Source: Pseudomonadota bacterium
Lineage (GTDB): Bacteria; Pseudomonadota; Gammaproteobacteria; Xanthomonadales; Rhodanobacteraceae
Direction: 5' to 3'
NCBI GenBank assembly: GCA_021793575.1
Contig: JAJYSM010000034.1
Coordinates: 1-35,571, forward strand
Length of the DNA: 35,571 bases
The translations under genes and the position numbers were made by a program. Positions 17,082-24,555 of this stretch are shown piece after piece. Position 1 is the first letter of the stretch. Each line of letters opens with the position of its first letter. The notes below the pieces were generated by a model. That model ran no database searches and was not told the DNA's origin. It saw only the letters and a program-made list of their open reading frames with translations.

Positions 17082-17840
17082 ATGTCCATCAAGATCGACC
17101 AGAAGATCACCGGCTACAACGTGGTCAAACCCGAAGACAAGGCTGTCGCCCCGGTCGCTCCCGCCGCGGCCAAGGAGCCACGGCAGGCCGAAGTGATCCA
17201 GATGCACGAGAGTGTCGAGCGGCCGGAAACTCTGGTCGGCTCCACCTTCAAGGTCAAGTCGCCGCTGTTCGAGCACGCCTTGTACGTCACCATCAACGAC
17301 ATCGTGCTCAACGCCGGCACCAGGCACGAGCTGCGCCGCCCGTTCGAGATCTTCATCAACTCCAAGAACATGGACCACTTCCAGTGGATCGTGGCGCTCA
17401 CCCGGCTGATGTCCGCCGTGTTCCGCAAGGGCGGCGACGTCACCTTCATCGTGGAAGAGCTGAAGGCCGTGTTCGACCCCCGCGGCGGCTACTTCAAGGC
17501 CGGCGGCGTCTACATGCCCAGCATCGTCGCCGAGATCGGCGCGGTGATCGAGCAGCACATGAAGAACATCGGCCTCATCCACGACCCGGAGATGGACGAG
17601 GGTACGCGCAAGCTGATCGCCGAGAAGCGGGCGGCGTATGAGGCGGCCGGGGCAAAAAAAAACCCTGATGCCGCCGCTGTTCCTGTGGGAGCGGCTTCAG
17701 CCGCGATAGCCTCCCATGACGCCGAATCCTCCGGCTTCCCGCCCGGCGCCACGCTGTGCGCCAAGTGCAACACGCAGGCGCTGGTGCTGATGGATGGGTG
17801 TCAGACGTGTCTGAATTGTGGGTATTCGAAGTGCGGGTAA
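17082..17840 (+). CDS. nrdJb: Class II ribonucleotide reductase C-terminal component NrdJb
   Basis: NrdJb is the separate C-terminal part of a split class II ribonucleotide reductase, needed with NrdJa for activity in P. aeruginosa. The 252-residue protein has a conserved core (about 50-185: STFKVKSPLFEHALYVTIND, RPFEIFINSKN, AVFRKGGDVTFIVEELK) and a C-terminal zinc-ribbon/redox tail with C226, C229, C240, C243, C246 and C251 (SKCG end). Between them, residues about 188-215 are an odd low-conservation stretch. It is encoded by an A9 run (17654-17662) and a REP-like palindrome at 17684-17708, both read in frame. The ATG at 17082 follows an AGAAGAAGAAG ribosome-site stretch. It lies 134 bases after the histone-like gene. 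Confidence 0.92.
   Translation: MSIKIDQKITGYNVVKPEDKAVAPVAPAAAKEPRQAEVIQMHESVERPETLVGSTFKVKSPLFEHALYVTINDIVLNAGTRHELRRPFEIFINSKNMDHFQWIVALTRLMSAVFRKGGDVTFIVEELKAVFDPRGGYFKAGGVYMPSIVAEIGAVIEQHMKNIGLIHDPEMDEGTRKLIAEKRAAYEAAGAKKNPDAAAVPVGAASAAIASHDAESSGFPPGATLCAKCNTQALVLMDGCQTCLNCGYSKCG
17684..17708. repeat. REP-like palindrome inside nrdJb
   Basis: TGTGGGAGCGGCTTCAGCCG and its continuation (GCGGC-TTCA-GCCGC stem) match the GTGGGAGCGGCTTCAGCCGC type of repetitive extragenic palindrome that I know as abundant between genes of pseudomonads and xanthomonads. Here it is within a coding region and keeps the frame. I found no second copy in the window. Confidence 0.6.
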
Positions 17841-18031
17841 GTAAAACTTGATGCAGAGCGCCCTGCACGCCGCGGATGGAGGAAGCCGTGCCCCCCATCC
17901 ATCCGCATCCGCGAAGCCGTCGGTGTCGGGGGAAATGGCGGGAATCCTCCTCGGCGCGCTGCACTGCCAGCCCACCGTTACCATCCGTGCGCCGGCCATC
18001 CCTGGGTTGGCGCAAGGCACAGGAAGCCACC

Positions 18032-18424
18032 ATGATCGAAGGCACCTGCCACTGCGGCGCGGTGCGCTGGCAGTTCGACGGCCAGCCGGACGGACCCACG
18101 GCCTGCAACTGCACGGTGTGCCGGCGCTACGGCGGCGTGCTCTGGGTCTACGGCTAAGAGGGCGAAGGCATTCGCGTGGCGGGGCACACGCCGGGCTACG
18201 TGTGCGGCAACGCCATCGCGTTCCACTTCTGCCCGGTCTGCGGCTGCGTGGTGTGCTGGCGCGGCCGTGAGACGGACGGGGCGGGGCGCCGTCGCATTGC
18301 GGTCAACCTGCGCCTGGCCGAGCCCGACGCCGTGGCGCAGATTCCCATCGACCGTTTCGATGGGCTTGACACCTTCAGTGACCTGCCGCGTGACGGCCGC
18401 TGTGTGGCGGACTACGGGTTCTGA
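18032..18424 (+). pseudogene. GFA-family (glutathione-dependent formaldehyde-activating-like) gene with in-frame stop
   Basis: This is a zinc-binding GFA/Mss4-like protein gene interrupted by one TAA codon at 18155-18157. Before the stop it reads GTCHCGAVRWQF, CNCTVCRRYG and LWVYG; after it the same frame continues EGEGIRVAGHTPGYV, HFCPVCGCVVCWRG and DRFDGLDTFSDLP, completing a normal 130-residue protein with all zinc cysteines. In relatives the broken codon is Tyr (YGYEGEG), so a single TAC-to-TAA change or a sequencing error explains it. A GGAAG ribosome site precedes the ATG. The stop leaves a 41-residue fragment. The family's substrate is mostly unknown despite its name. Confidence 0.85.
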
Positions 18425-18501
18425 TGGTTCGCGGGGTTCATCCGCCTTCGTCACCGGCAAAGCCCTATGCTGCAGGGCGATCGCGCGCCGGGAGTCACGC
18501 C

Positions 18502-18723
18502 ATGACCGATATCTGCGGCAAGACCAGCAACGGCTTTGCCTACGAGGGCAACTATCACCCGCCGGGCGCGGGCCGGGTGCACTGGTCGGTGACGTTTCGC
18601 CACAACGGCGATTTTGCCGGCATGCGGCATGGCTGCGTGCACGGCATGCAGGATGCCCAGGGGGCCGCGCTGGAGGACGCGATCAAGCGCGACATCGAAT
18701 CGGCGTGGACGCTGGTGCATTGA
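18502..18723 (+). CDS. Small hypothetical protein (73 aa)
   Basis: I do not recognise this 73-residue protein. It is soluble, with no signal peptide or membrane segment, and contains HWSVTFRHNGDFAG followed by a helical-looking acidic C-terminus (ALEDAIKRDIESAW). The ATG at 18502 has GGGAG 7 bases upstream, which fixes the start within a longer open frame from 18424. It lies between the broken GFA gene and a GNAT gene, all in the same direction. Confidence 0.65.
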   Translation: MTDICGKTSNGFAYEGNYHPPGAGRVHWSVTFRHNGDFAGMRHGCVHGMQDAQGAALEDAIKRDIESAWTLVH

Positions 18724-18801
18724 CGCCGCGGCGCGCGATCCGCTTCACTGCAGGCCGCACTCGCCATTCATCAACCCCGCCCGCATCCGCAAGGCTCGCC
18801 C

Positions 18802-19311
18802 GTGCTTCGAGACGCCACCGCCGCTGATTTCCCCGCCATCCTCGAACTCAACGAGGCGTTCGTGAGCGTGCTCAGTCCGCTCGACCACGCGCGCCTGGCG
18901 CGGTTGCATGCGCAGGCGGCGCGGCATCGGGTGATCGAGCAGGACGGACGTGTCGAGGCCTTTCTGCTGGCGCTGCGCGAGGGCGCCGACTACGACAGCC
19001 CCAACTACCGCTGGTTTGCCCAGCGCCATGCGCGCTTCCTGTATGTGGATCGCGTCGTGGTCGCCGGCACCACCCAGGCGCGCGGTGCCGGCAGCATGCT
19101 GTACCGCGATCTCCACGCACTGGCCGTGGATGAAGGCGTGCCGCTGATGGCCTGCGAATTCGATCTCGAACCGCCCAACCCGGCGTCCGCGCGCTTCCAT
19201 GCAAAGCTTGGCTTTCGCGAAGTCGGCCGGCAGACGCTGGACGGCGGGCGCAAGACCGTCTCGCTGCAGCTGCTGGATGTCACCCGCCACCCGAACGGAG
19301 CCACGCCATGA
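18802..19311 (+). CDS. GNAT-family N-acetyltransferase (COG3818-like)
   Basis: This is a predicted acetyl-CoA-dependent N-acyltransferase of 169 residues; the acceptor is unknown. It resembles the COG3818 group: RDATAADFPAILELNE at the start, FLLALREGADYDSPNYRWF, then the core strand FLYVDRVVV, a pyrophosphate-binding loop near AGTTQARGAGSMLY and CEFDLEPPNPASARFHAKLGF. The start codon is GTG with an AAGG upstream. Its stop overlaps the M14 peptidase start by four bases (ATGA), so the two are translationally coupled and probably act in one process. Confidence 0.88.
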   Translation: MLRDATAADFPAILELNEAFVSVLSPLDHARLARLHAQAARHRVIEQDGRVEAFLLALREGADYDSPNYRWFAQRHARFLYVDRVVVAGTTQARGAGSMLYRDLHALAVDEGVPLMACEFDLEPPNPASARFHAKLGFREVGRQTLDGGRKTVSLQLLDVTRHPNGATP

Positions 19312-20234
19312 GCACCCACGCCACCTATCCGATCGGCACGCCCGGCACGCCGTGGGGCGCGGCGGAAATCGCGGCGTGGCGCGCACGCCAGACGCGCCGG
19401 CGCAGCTATGAAGCGGACGTGCTGCGCGCGGTCGAGTCGCTACGCGCGCGCTTCGACGTGCAGCAGTACGGCCAGGTGGAATACGCCCCCGACCGCTACC
19501 CGCTGTTCGCGATCCGCAGCCGCCCCTGGCGCGACGAGCTGCCGGTCGTGCTGGTGACCGGCGGCGTGCATGGCTACGAGACCAGCGGCGTGCACGGCGC
19601 GCTGCAGTTCGTCGACCGGCAGGCAGCGCGCTATGCCGGCCGCGCCAATCTGGTCATCGCGCCCTGCGTGAGCCCGTGGGCGTACGAGCGCATCCATCGC
19701 TGGAACGCGGACGCGATCGACCCGAACCGCTCGTTCCGCGACGACAGCCCGGCGCAGGAATCGGCGGCGCTGATGCGCCTTGTGGCGCCGTGGCGCGGGC
19801 GCGTGCTGGCGCACGTCGACCTGCACGAAACCACCGACAGCGACGAGTCCGAGTTCCGCCCGGCGCTGGCCGCCCGCGACGGCAAGGCGTACGAGCCCGG
19901 CGATATTCCCGACGGGTTCTACCTGGTCGACGACAGCGAGCATCCGCAGCCCGCATTCCAGCAGGCGATCATCGCGGCAGTGGCGAAAGTCACCCACATC
20001 GCGCCGGCCGATGCACGCGGCGAGATCATCGGCTCGCCGATGGTGGCGCCGGGCGTCATCCGCTATCCGCTCAAACAGCTCGGCCTGTGCGCCGGCATCA
20101 CCGGCGCCCGCTACACCACCACCACCGAGGTCTACCCCGACAGCCCGCGCGCCACCCCCGCGCAGTGCAACGCGGCGCAGGTGGCGGCGGTATGCGCGGC
20201 GATCGACTTCGCGCTGGCGCACCCTTCCAGCTAA
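19308..20234 (+). CDS. M14-family zinc carboxypeptidase-like protein
   Basis: This is a cytoplasmic zinc peptidase/deacylase of the M14 superfamily (308 residues, no signal peptide). Zinc ligands H88 and E91 are in GGVHGYETSG and H173 in AHVDLHETTD. A C-terminal TTTTEVYP supplies the likely catalytic glutamate. ARYAGRANLVIAPCVSPWAYER and DPNRSF are further family marks, similar to the succinylglutamate desuccinylase/aspartoacylase-like branch. The start overlaps the GNAT stop (ATGA). An acetyltransferase coupled to a deacylase/peptidase suggests a modification-removal or amino-acid salvage pair, but that is inference. The nitronate monooxygenase gene converges from the right with a 57-base gap. 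Confidence 0.88.
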   Translation: MSTHATYPIGTPGTPWGAAEIAAWRARQTRRRSYEADVLRAVESLRARFDVQQYGQVEYAPDRYPLFAIRSRPWRDELPVVLVTGGVHGYETSGVHGALQFVDRQAARYAGRANLVIAPCVSPWAYERIHRWNADAIDPNRSFRDDSPAQESAALMRLVAPWRGRVLAHVDLHETTDSDESEFRPALAARDGKAYEPGDIPDGFYLVDDSEHPQPAFQQAIIAAVAKVTHIAPADARGEIIGSPMVAPGVIRYPLKQLGLCAGITGARYTTTTEVYPDSPRATPAQCNAAQVAAVCAAIDFALAHPSS

Positions 20235-20291
20235 CGAAAGTGCAACGGGACGGAGGTAGTCGATTGCGGATAACTCATCCCGTTTTGAAAC

Positions 20292-21365
20292 TCATGCTTG
20301 CAGCCTGCCCAGCGCCTGCGCGGCCAGCTGGCGGGTGAGTGCTTCGGCCGGCAGGGCGCGTGCCAGCAGTGCGGATTGTCCGGCCCACAGCGCGATGAAG
20401 TCGTCGCTGCCCAGCGCGCTGGCGCGTGCGCGCAGCGGCGCCAGCGCGTTGCTGGCAGTGGGAAAGGCCGGCGCGGCGTCGCTGAGCGGGCCGAGTTCGC
20501 GCATCAGCCGGTTCACGATGCTCCGCGCGGGACGCCCGGTGAACACATTGGTGAGCGCGGTTTCTGCGGCGTGGGGCGAGTGCAGCGCGGCGCGATGCGC
20601 CGGGCTGATGCGGGCCTCGTCGCTGAGCAGGTAGGCGGTGCCGATCTGCACGGCGGCCGCGCCCAGGGCGATCGACGCCACGATGCCGCGCGCATCGGCT
20701 ATGCCGCCGGCGGCAATCACCGGCACCGATACCGCATCGGCCACCTGCGGCAGCAGGGAGAACAGCCCGACCTGGGTGCCGGCCTCGTCGGTGAGGAACA
20801 TGCCGCGATGGCCGCCGGCCTCCGCGCCCTGCGCAATGATGGCGTCGCAGCCGCGCGCAGCCAGCCAGACGGCCTCGGCGACGGTGGTGGCGCTGGCGAT
20901 GACAAAAGCGCCGCTGGCCTTGACCCGGTTCAGCAGATCCGCTGCCGGCAGGCCGAAATGGAAACTCACCACCTCGGGTCGCAGGCTTTCGACCAGCGCG
21001 CACAGGGCGGCATCGAACGGTGTCCGCTGCGGCACGGGCGACGTGGCGTCCGGCTCCAGCGCGAGCTCGGCGTAGTAGGGGGCCAGCCGCTCGCGCCACT
21101 GCGCTTCGCGTACCGCATCCGGCAGCGGCGGCGCGTGGCAGAAGAAGTTCAGGTTCAGCGGTGCATTCACCGCCGCACGGTACGCGGCAACCTGGCGGCG
21201 GATCGTGTCGGCATCGAGCATGGCGCAGGGTAGCGCGCCAAGTCCGCCGGCTCTGGCTACCGCGATGGCCAGCTCCGGGCCGGCTGCACCCGCCATCGGC
21301 GCGAGCAGGATCGGATGGACGATGCCGAGGCGGTCGGCGAGTCGGGTATCGGGCCAGTGCGACAT
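20292..21365 (-). CDS. Nitronate monooxygenase (2-nitropropane dioxygenase family)
   Basis: This is an FMN enzyme predicted to oxidise alkyl nitronates such as propionate 3-nitronate, for detoxification. The 357-residue TIM-barrel shows HPILLAPMAGAAGPELA at the start, LNLNFFCH, the FMN/active-site segment AQGAEAGGHRG (catalytic His186), VPVIAAGGIAD, and LGAAAVQIGTAYLL, all typical of class I enzymes. The reading frame extends upstream to 21518; the ATG at 21365 gives the normal N-terminus, but I see no good ribosome site, so the start is less certain than the product. Confidence 0.92.
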   Translation of the reverse strand: MSHWPDTRLADRLGIVHPILLAPMAGAAGPELAIAVARAGGLGALPCAMLDADTIRRQVAAYRAAVNAPLNLNFFCHAPPLPDAVREAQWRERLAPYYAELALEPDATSPVPQRTPFDAALCALVESLRPEVVSFHFGLPAADLLNRVKASGAFVIASATTVAEAVWLAARGCDAIIAQGAEAGGHRGMFLTDEAGTQVGLFSLLPQVADAVSVPVIAAGGIADARGIVASIALGAAAVQIGTAYLLSDEARISPAHRAALHSPHAAETALTNVFTGRPARSIVNRLMRELGPLSDAAPAFPTASNALAPLRARASALGSDDFIALWAGQSALLARALPAEALTRQLAAQALGRLQA

Positions 21366-21579
21366 GTCGTCATCGTGCGCTGAAGGAGACGCCACGCATT
21401 GTGGGCGCGTGGCGCCTCTGGCGCAGCAGCTTTCGCCGGGCACGTGGCACGTGGCGGGCCGCCAGGTATCCCGCCGGCGCGGCCGTGCGCAAGTCGCGGG
21501 AGTCGTTTCATGCCGCATGCACGCCAGCGGGGCAAAACGCGGCTAGTCTGGAGCCCGCACAACACTTCCCGGAGAGCCC

Positions 21580-22101
21580 GTGACGGAACCCACCACCAAG
21601 CGCTGCCCGGCGTGTGCCGAGGAGATCCAGGCGGCGGCGCACAAGTGCCGCTTCTGCGGAACGGATCTCGACAGTTACGTGGCGGCGCATGAAGTGGCGG
21701 CGGAAAAGCCGCTGTTCTCCGGCCACCCGAGAGTCATCTGGACGTTCGGCCAGTACGTCGTCGTGATCTGCACGCTCGGCCTGGCGTGGCTGGTGTACTG
21801 GCTGCGCAGCCTGAGCACCACCTTCGTCATCACCACGCAGCGGGTGCAGATCGAGCGCGGCCTGTTCTCGAAGGCAAAAGACAGCCTCGAACTTTTCCGG
21901 GTGGACCACTTCGACATGCTGAAACCCTTCGGCATGCGCCTGCTCGGCCTGTGCAAGGTGCATCTGCACTCCTCCGATCCGGGCATGTCATCGGTATTCC
22001 TTTACGGCATCCCCGGACTGGAGGCACTGGCCGACACCCTGCGCGACTGCTCGCTGCGCGAACGCGCGCGCCGTCGCGTATTGCCCTTGGAGCAGATGTA
22101 G
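21580..22101 (+). CDS. Zinc-ribbon and bacterial PH (bPH2) domain membrane protein
   Basis: This is a 173-residue predicted inner-membrane protein of unknown role. Residues 9-26 are a zinc ribbon (C9PAC12, C23RFC26), the type often annotated UPF0547/zinc-ribbon. One or two hydrophobic segments follow around 50-75 (VIWTFGQYVVVICTLGLAWLVYW). The rest is a YdbS/YdbT-like bPH2 domain, with TTFVITTQRVQIERGLFSK and VDHFDMLKPFGMRLLG. The start codon is GTG at 21580 with GGAG 6 bases upstream. It stands alone, with 147 bases before the next gene. Confidence 0.85.
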   Translation: MTEPTTKRCPACAEEIQAAAHKCRFCGTDLDSYVAAHEVAAEKPLFSGHPRVIWTFGQYVVVICTLGLAWLVYWLRSLSTTFVITTQRVQIERGLFSKAKDSLELFRVDHFDMLKPFGMRLLGLCKVHLHSSDPGMSSVFLYGIPGLEALADTLRDCSLRERARRRVLPLEQM

Positions 22102-22248
22102 CGCGTCGTCGCCATGCGTGTCGCGTCCGTGAGGGCGGCGCGCCGGCGGCCGCGTGGCGTGCCAGCATGCGCGATCCATCGTCCGCCGGTTCTTTTCAGT
22201 AGCGCCCGGCCCGGCGAAGATGCACCGGGTAGCCGCAAGGGTGATGCC

Positions 22249-22803
22249 ATGAATGTGAGGATGCTGGACGCCACCGATGCGCAGGCCTATCAGGCGCTGC
22301 GGTTGCTGGCGCTGCGCGAGAGCCCGGCAGCTTTCAGCTCCAGCCATGCGGAGGAGGCGGGTCGGTCGCTGCAGCAGGTGGCGGCGCGCATCACGCCGGC
22401 GGCCGACGGCTCCTGCGTGCTGGGGCGGTTCGAGCAGGATCAGCTGGCCGGATCCCTCGCGCTGCGCCATCCACAGCGTGCCAAGCTGCGTCACGGCGTC
22501 GAACTGGCCGGCATGTACGTGGCTGCATCGTTTCGTCGTCGAGACATCGGCAGCGAGCTACTGCAGGCTGCCATCGTCCACGCGCGTTCGCTGGCCGGGG
22601 TGCGCCGGATCGCGCTGGGCGTCAATGACACCAACGCGGCGGCCAAGGCGCTGTACCGATCGGCCGGTTTCGTCAGCTACGGTGTGGAGCCGCAAGCCCT
22701 GCAGATCGATGGCCGCTTCCACGACGTGGAGCACTACGTGCTGCCACTCCAGCCGATCCGCGTCACCCGAGGTGATGCGCAGGATTTCTTTCGGGCACGA
22801 TAG
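22249..22803 (+). CDS. GNAT-family N-acetyltransferase
   Basis: This is an acetyl-CoA N-acyltransferase of 184 residues with unknown acceptor. Motif order is normal: N-terminal strand/helix VRMLDATDAQAYQALRLLALRE, ESPAAFSSSHAEE, LAGMYVAASFRRRDIGSELLQAA (acetyl-CoA loop) and LGVNDTNAAAKALYRSAGFVSYG. The FxSSxxEE stretch is common in GNATs annotated as phosphinothricin- or RimI-like enzymes. The ATG at 22249 has AAGGGTG upstream and was preferred over the open frame from 22114. The acyltransferase-3 gene begins 33 bases later on the same strand. Confidence 0.88.
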   Translation: MNVRMLDATDAQAYQALRLLALRESPAAFSSSHAEEAGRSLQQVAARITPAADGSCVLGRFEQDQLAGSLALRHPQRAKLRHGVELAGMYVAASFRRRDIGSELLQAAIVHARSLAGVRRIALGVNDTNAAAKALYRSAGFVSYGVEPQALQIDGRFHDVEHYVLPLQPIRVTRGDAQDFFRAR

Positions 22804-22836
22804 CGCACCCGTCCACCCTGTTCCGACCGGATATCC

Positions 22837-23973
22837 ATGCAACGTCTTCCCGGCCTCGACCTGCTGCGTGCCATCGCCATCGTCTGGGTGATGCTGTTCC
22901 ATGCCTACGCCCTGTTCGGGCTTGGCGTTGGCTTCGGCTGGCTCTCAGGCTACGGCTGGATGGGTGTGGACATCTTCTTCGTGCTCAGCGGCTTTCTGAT
23001 CGGCACGCAGGTGCTGCGGCCGCTGCAGCGCGGCGAGCGGCTGTCGTTCGGCGGCTTCTATGCGCGCCGCGCCTGGCGCATCCTGCCGGCGTTTGCCGTG
23101 GTGCTGGCCTTGTACGCAAACTTCCCCGCGCTGCGCGAGGCGCCGGGGTTGCAACCGTGGTGGCAGTTCGCCACGTTCACGCTGAACTTGCTCATCGACT
23201 ATGACCACAACCAGGCGTTCTCGCACGCGTGGTCGCTGTGCGTGGAGGAGCATTTCTATCTGCTCTTTCCGCTGCTGGCGTGGTGGCTGACGCGGCGGCC
23301 GTCGGCGCTGAAATTCGCTGCCACCTGCGCGGGCATCGTGGTGTTCGGCATCGCCCTGCGCAGCGCGGTGTGGCTGCACGATACGGTGCTCGATCCGCCG
23401 CGTAACTGGTTTGTCGAGGACATCTATTTCCCCAGCTGGATGCGGCTGGACGGCCTGCTGATGGGCGTGATGCTGGCGGTGCTGCGGGTGTACCGGCCGC
23501 AGCGCTGGGCGCAGCTGCAGCAGCGCGCCGATGCGGTGCTGCTCGGCGGCCTGCTGCTGGCAGGCCTGGCGCTGTGGTTGTTCCGCGATCGCACCGGCCT
23601 GCCCGCCAATGCCCTCGGCTGGCCGCTGCTGTCGCTGGGTTTCGGGCTGGTGGTGTTTGCCGGCGCCGATGGCCGCAGCGTGATCGGACGCTGGCGCGTG
23701 CCTGGTGCGGGCTGGCTGGCGGCGATTTCCTACAGTCTCTACCTCAGTCACAAGCTGGCCTTCCATCAGGTGCAGACGAGGTTGGTCCAGCCGCTGGCGC
23801 TGCACGGCGCGGCGGCCTTCCTTGCCTACGCGCTGGCGGTGCTGCTGCTGGGTGCCGCCCTGCACTACGCCGTCGAGCGGCCATGCCTGCGCTGGCGCGA
23901 CCGGCGGGCCGGCGATGCGGGCGGCCGGTCACTGCGCGGGGTGCCCTCGCCGATCGGCGCGACGGCCGAATGA
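22837..23973 (+). CDS. Acyltransferase 3 (OafA/YrhL-type) membrane protein
   Basis: This is a multi-spanning inner-membrane acyltransferase that transfers acetyl or other acyl groups to extracytoplasmic glycans or lipids. The 378-residue protein starts LPGLDLLRAIAIVWVMLFHAY, with the conserved RxxA and His22, followed by GWMGVDIFFVLSGFLIG, FYARRAWRILPAF and SHAWSLCVEEHFYLLFPLL, all hallmarks of the family. About ten hydrophobic segments follow. Without glycan-synthesis genes nearby the substrate is open. The ATG at 22837 is the only good start; its ribosome site is weak. A GNAT gene follows 60 bases after the stop. Confidence 0.9.
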   Translation: MQRLPGLDLLRAIAIVWVMLFHAYALFGLGVGFGWLSGYGWMGVDIFFVLSGFLIGTQVLRPLQRGERLSFGGFYARRAWRILPAFAVVLALYANFPALREAPGLQPWWQFATFTLNLLIDYDHNQAFSHAWSLCVEEHFYLLFPLLAWWLTRRPSALKFAATCAGIVVFGIALRSAVWLHDTVLDPPRNWFVEDIYFPSWMRLDGLLMGVMLAVLRVYRPQRWAQLQQRADAVLLGGLLLAGLALWLFRDRTGLPANALGWPLLSLGFGLVVFAGADGRSVIGRWRVPGAGWLAAISYSLYLSHKLAFHQVQTRLVQPLALHGAAAFLAYALAVLLLGAALHYAVERPCLRWRDRRAGDAGGRSLRGVPSPIGATAE

Positions 23974-24033
23974 GCACGCCCGCGCCGTCTTCATGCATCG
24001 CACTATGCTGTGCGTTTGCGAGGGAGTTCCGGC

Positions 24034-24495
24034 ATGACTGAAAGCCTGCACGTGCGCCCGCTGGCGCCGGCCGATCGCTCGGCGTGGCAACCGCTGTGGG
24101 ATGGCTACAACGCGTTCTACGGGCGGCACGGCGAGACGGCGCTGGCGGCGGAGATCACGCAGACCACGTGGCAGCGCTTCTTCGATCCGCATGAGCCGGT
24201 GTTTGCGCTGGTGGCGGAGCAGCAGGGGCGGCTGCTGGGGCTGGTGCACTACCTGTTCCATCGCAGCACCACGCGGATCGAGCCGACCTGCTATCTGCAG
24301 GATCTGTTCACCGCGCCGGCGGCGCGCGGGCGCGGCATCGGCCAGGCGCTGATCGAAGGCGTGTACGCGCAGGCCGCCGCCGCGGGCGTGCGGCGCGTGT
24401 ACTGGCAGACGCACGCCGGCAACGCCACCGGGCGCCGGCTGTACGACCGCATTGCCACGCACGCGGGCTTCATCATCTACGCGCACGACGGCTGA
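24034..24495 (+). CDS. GNAT-family N-acetyltransferase
   Basis: This is a 153-residue GNAT enzyme, the third in about 5.7 kb. It reads VRPLAPADRSAWQPLWDGYNAFYG, an N-terminal pattern common in short bacterial GNATs. The core strand CYLQDLFTAPAARGRGIGQALIEGVY contains the acetyl-CoA RGRGIG loop, and VYWQTHAGNATGRRLYDRIA closes the fold. The ATG at 24034 has GAGGGAG upstream and was chosen over the open frame from 24010. The MFS gene follows by 60 bases. The acceptor is unknown. Confidence 0.9.
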   Translation: MTESLHVRPLAPADRSAWQPLWDGYNAFYGRHGETALAAEITQTTWQRFFDPHEPVFALVAEQQGRLLGLVHYLFHRSTTRIEPTCYLQDLFTAPAARGRGIGQALIEGVYAQAAAAGVRRVYWQTHAGNATGRRLYDRIATHAGFIIYAHDG

Positions 24496-24555
24496 CGCTG
24501 GGCGGCCGCGCTGGCGGTTACCATCGTCGCTTTCGCCACACGCTGCTGCCTGCCG

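Noticed and set aside
18155-18157. Recoding of the GFA stop (selenocysteine or pyrrolysine)
   Set aside because: The codon is TAA, which is not used for either, and the family has Tyr at this place.
20235-20291. Terminator between the M14 and nitronate monooxygenase genes
   Set aside because: AACGGGA/TCCCGTTTT can pair, but the loop is nearly 30 bases, so it is not convincing.
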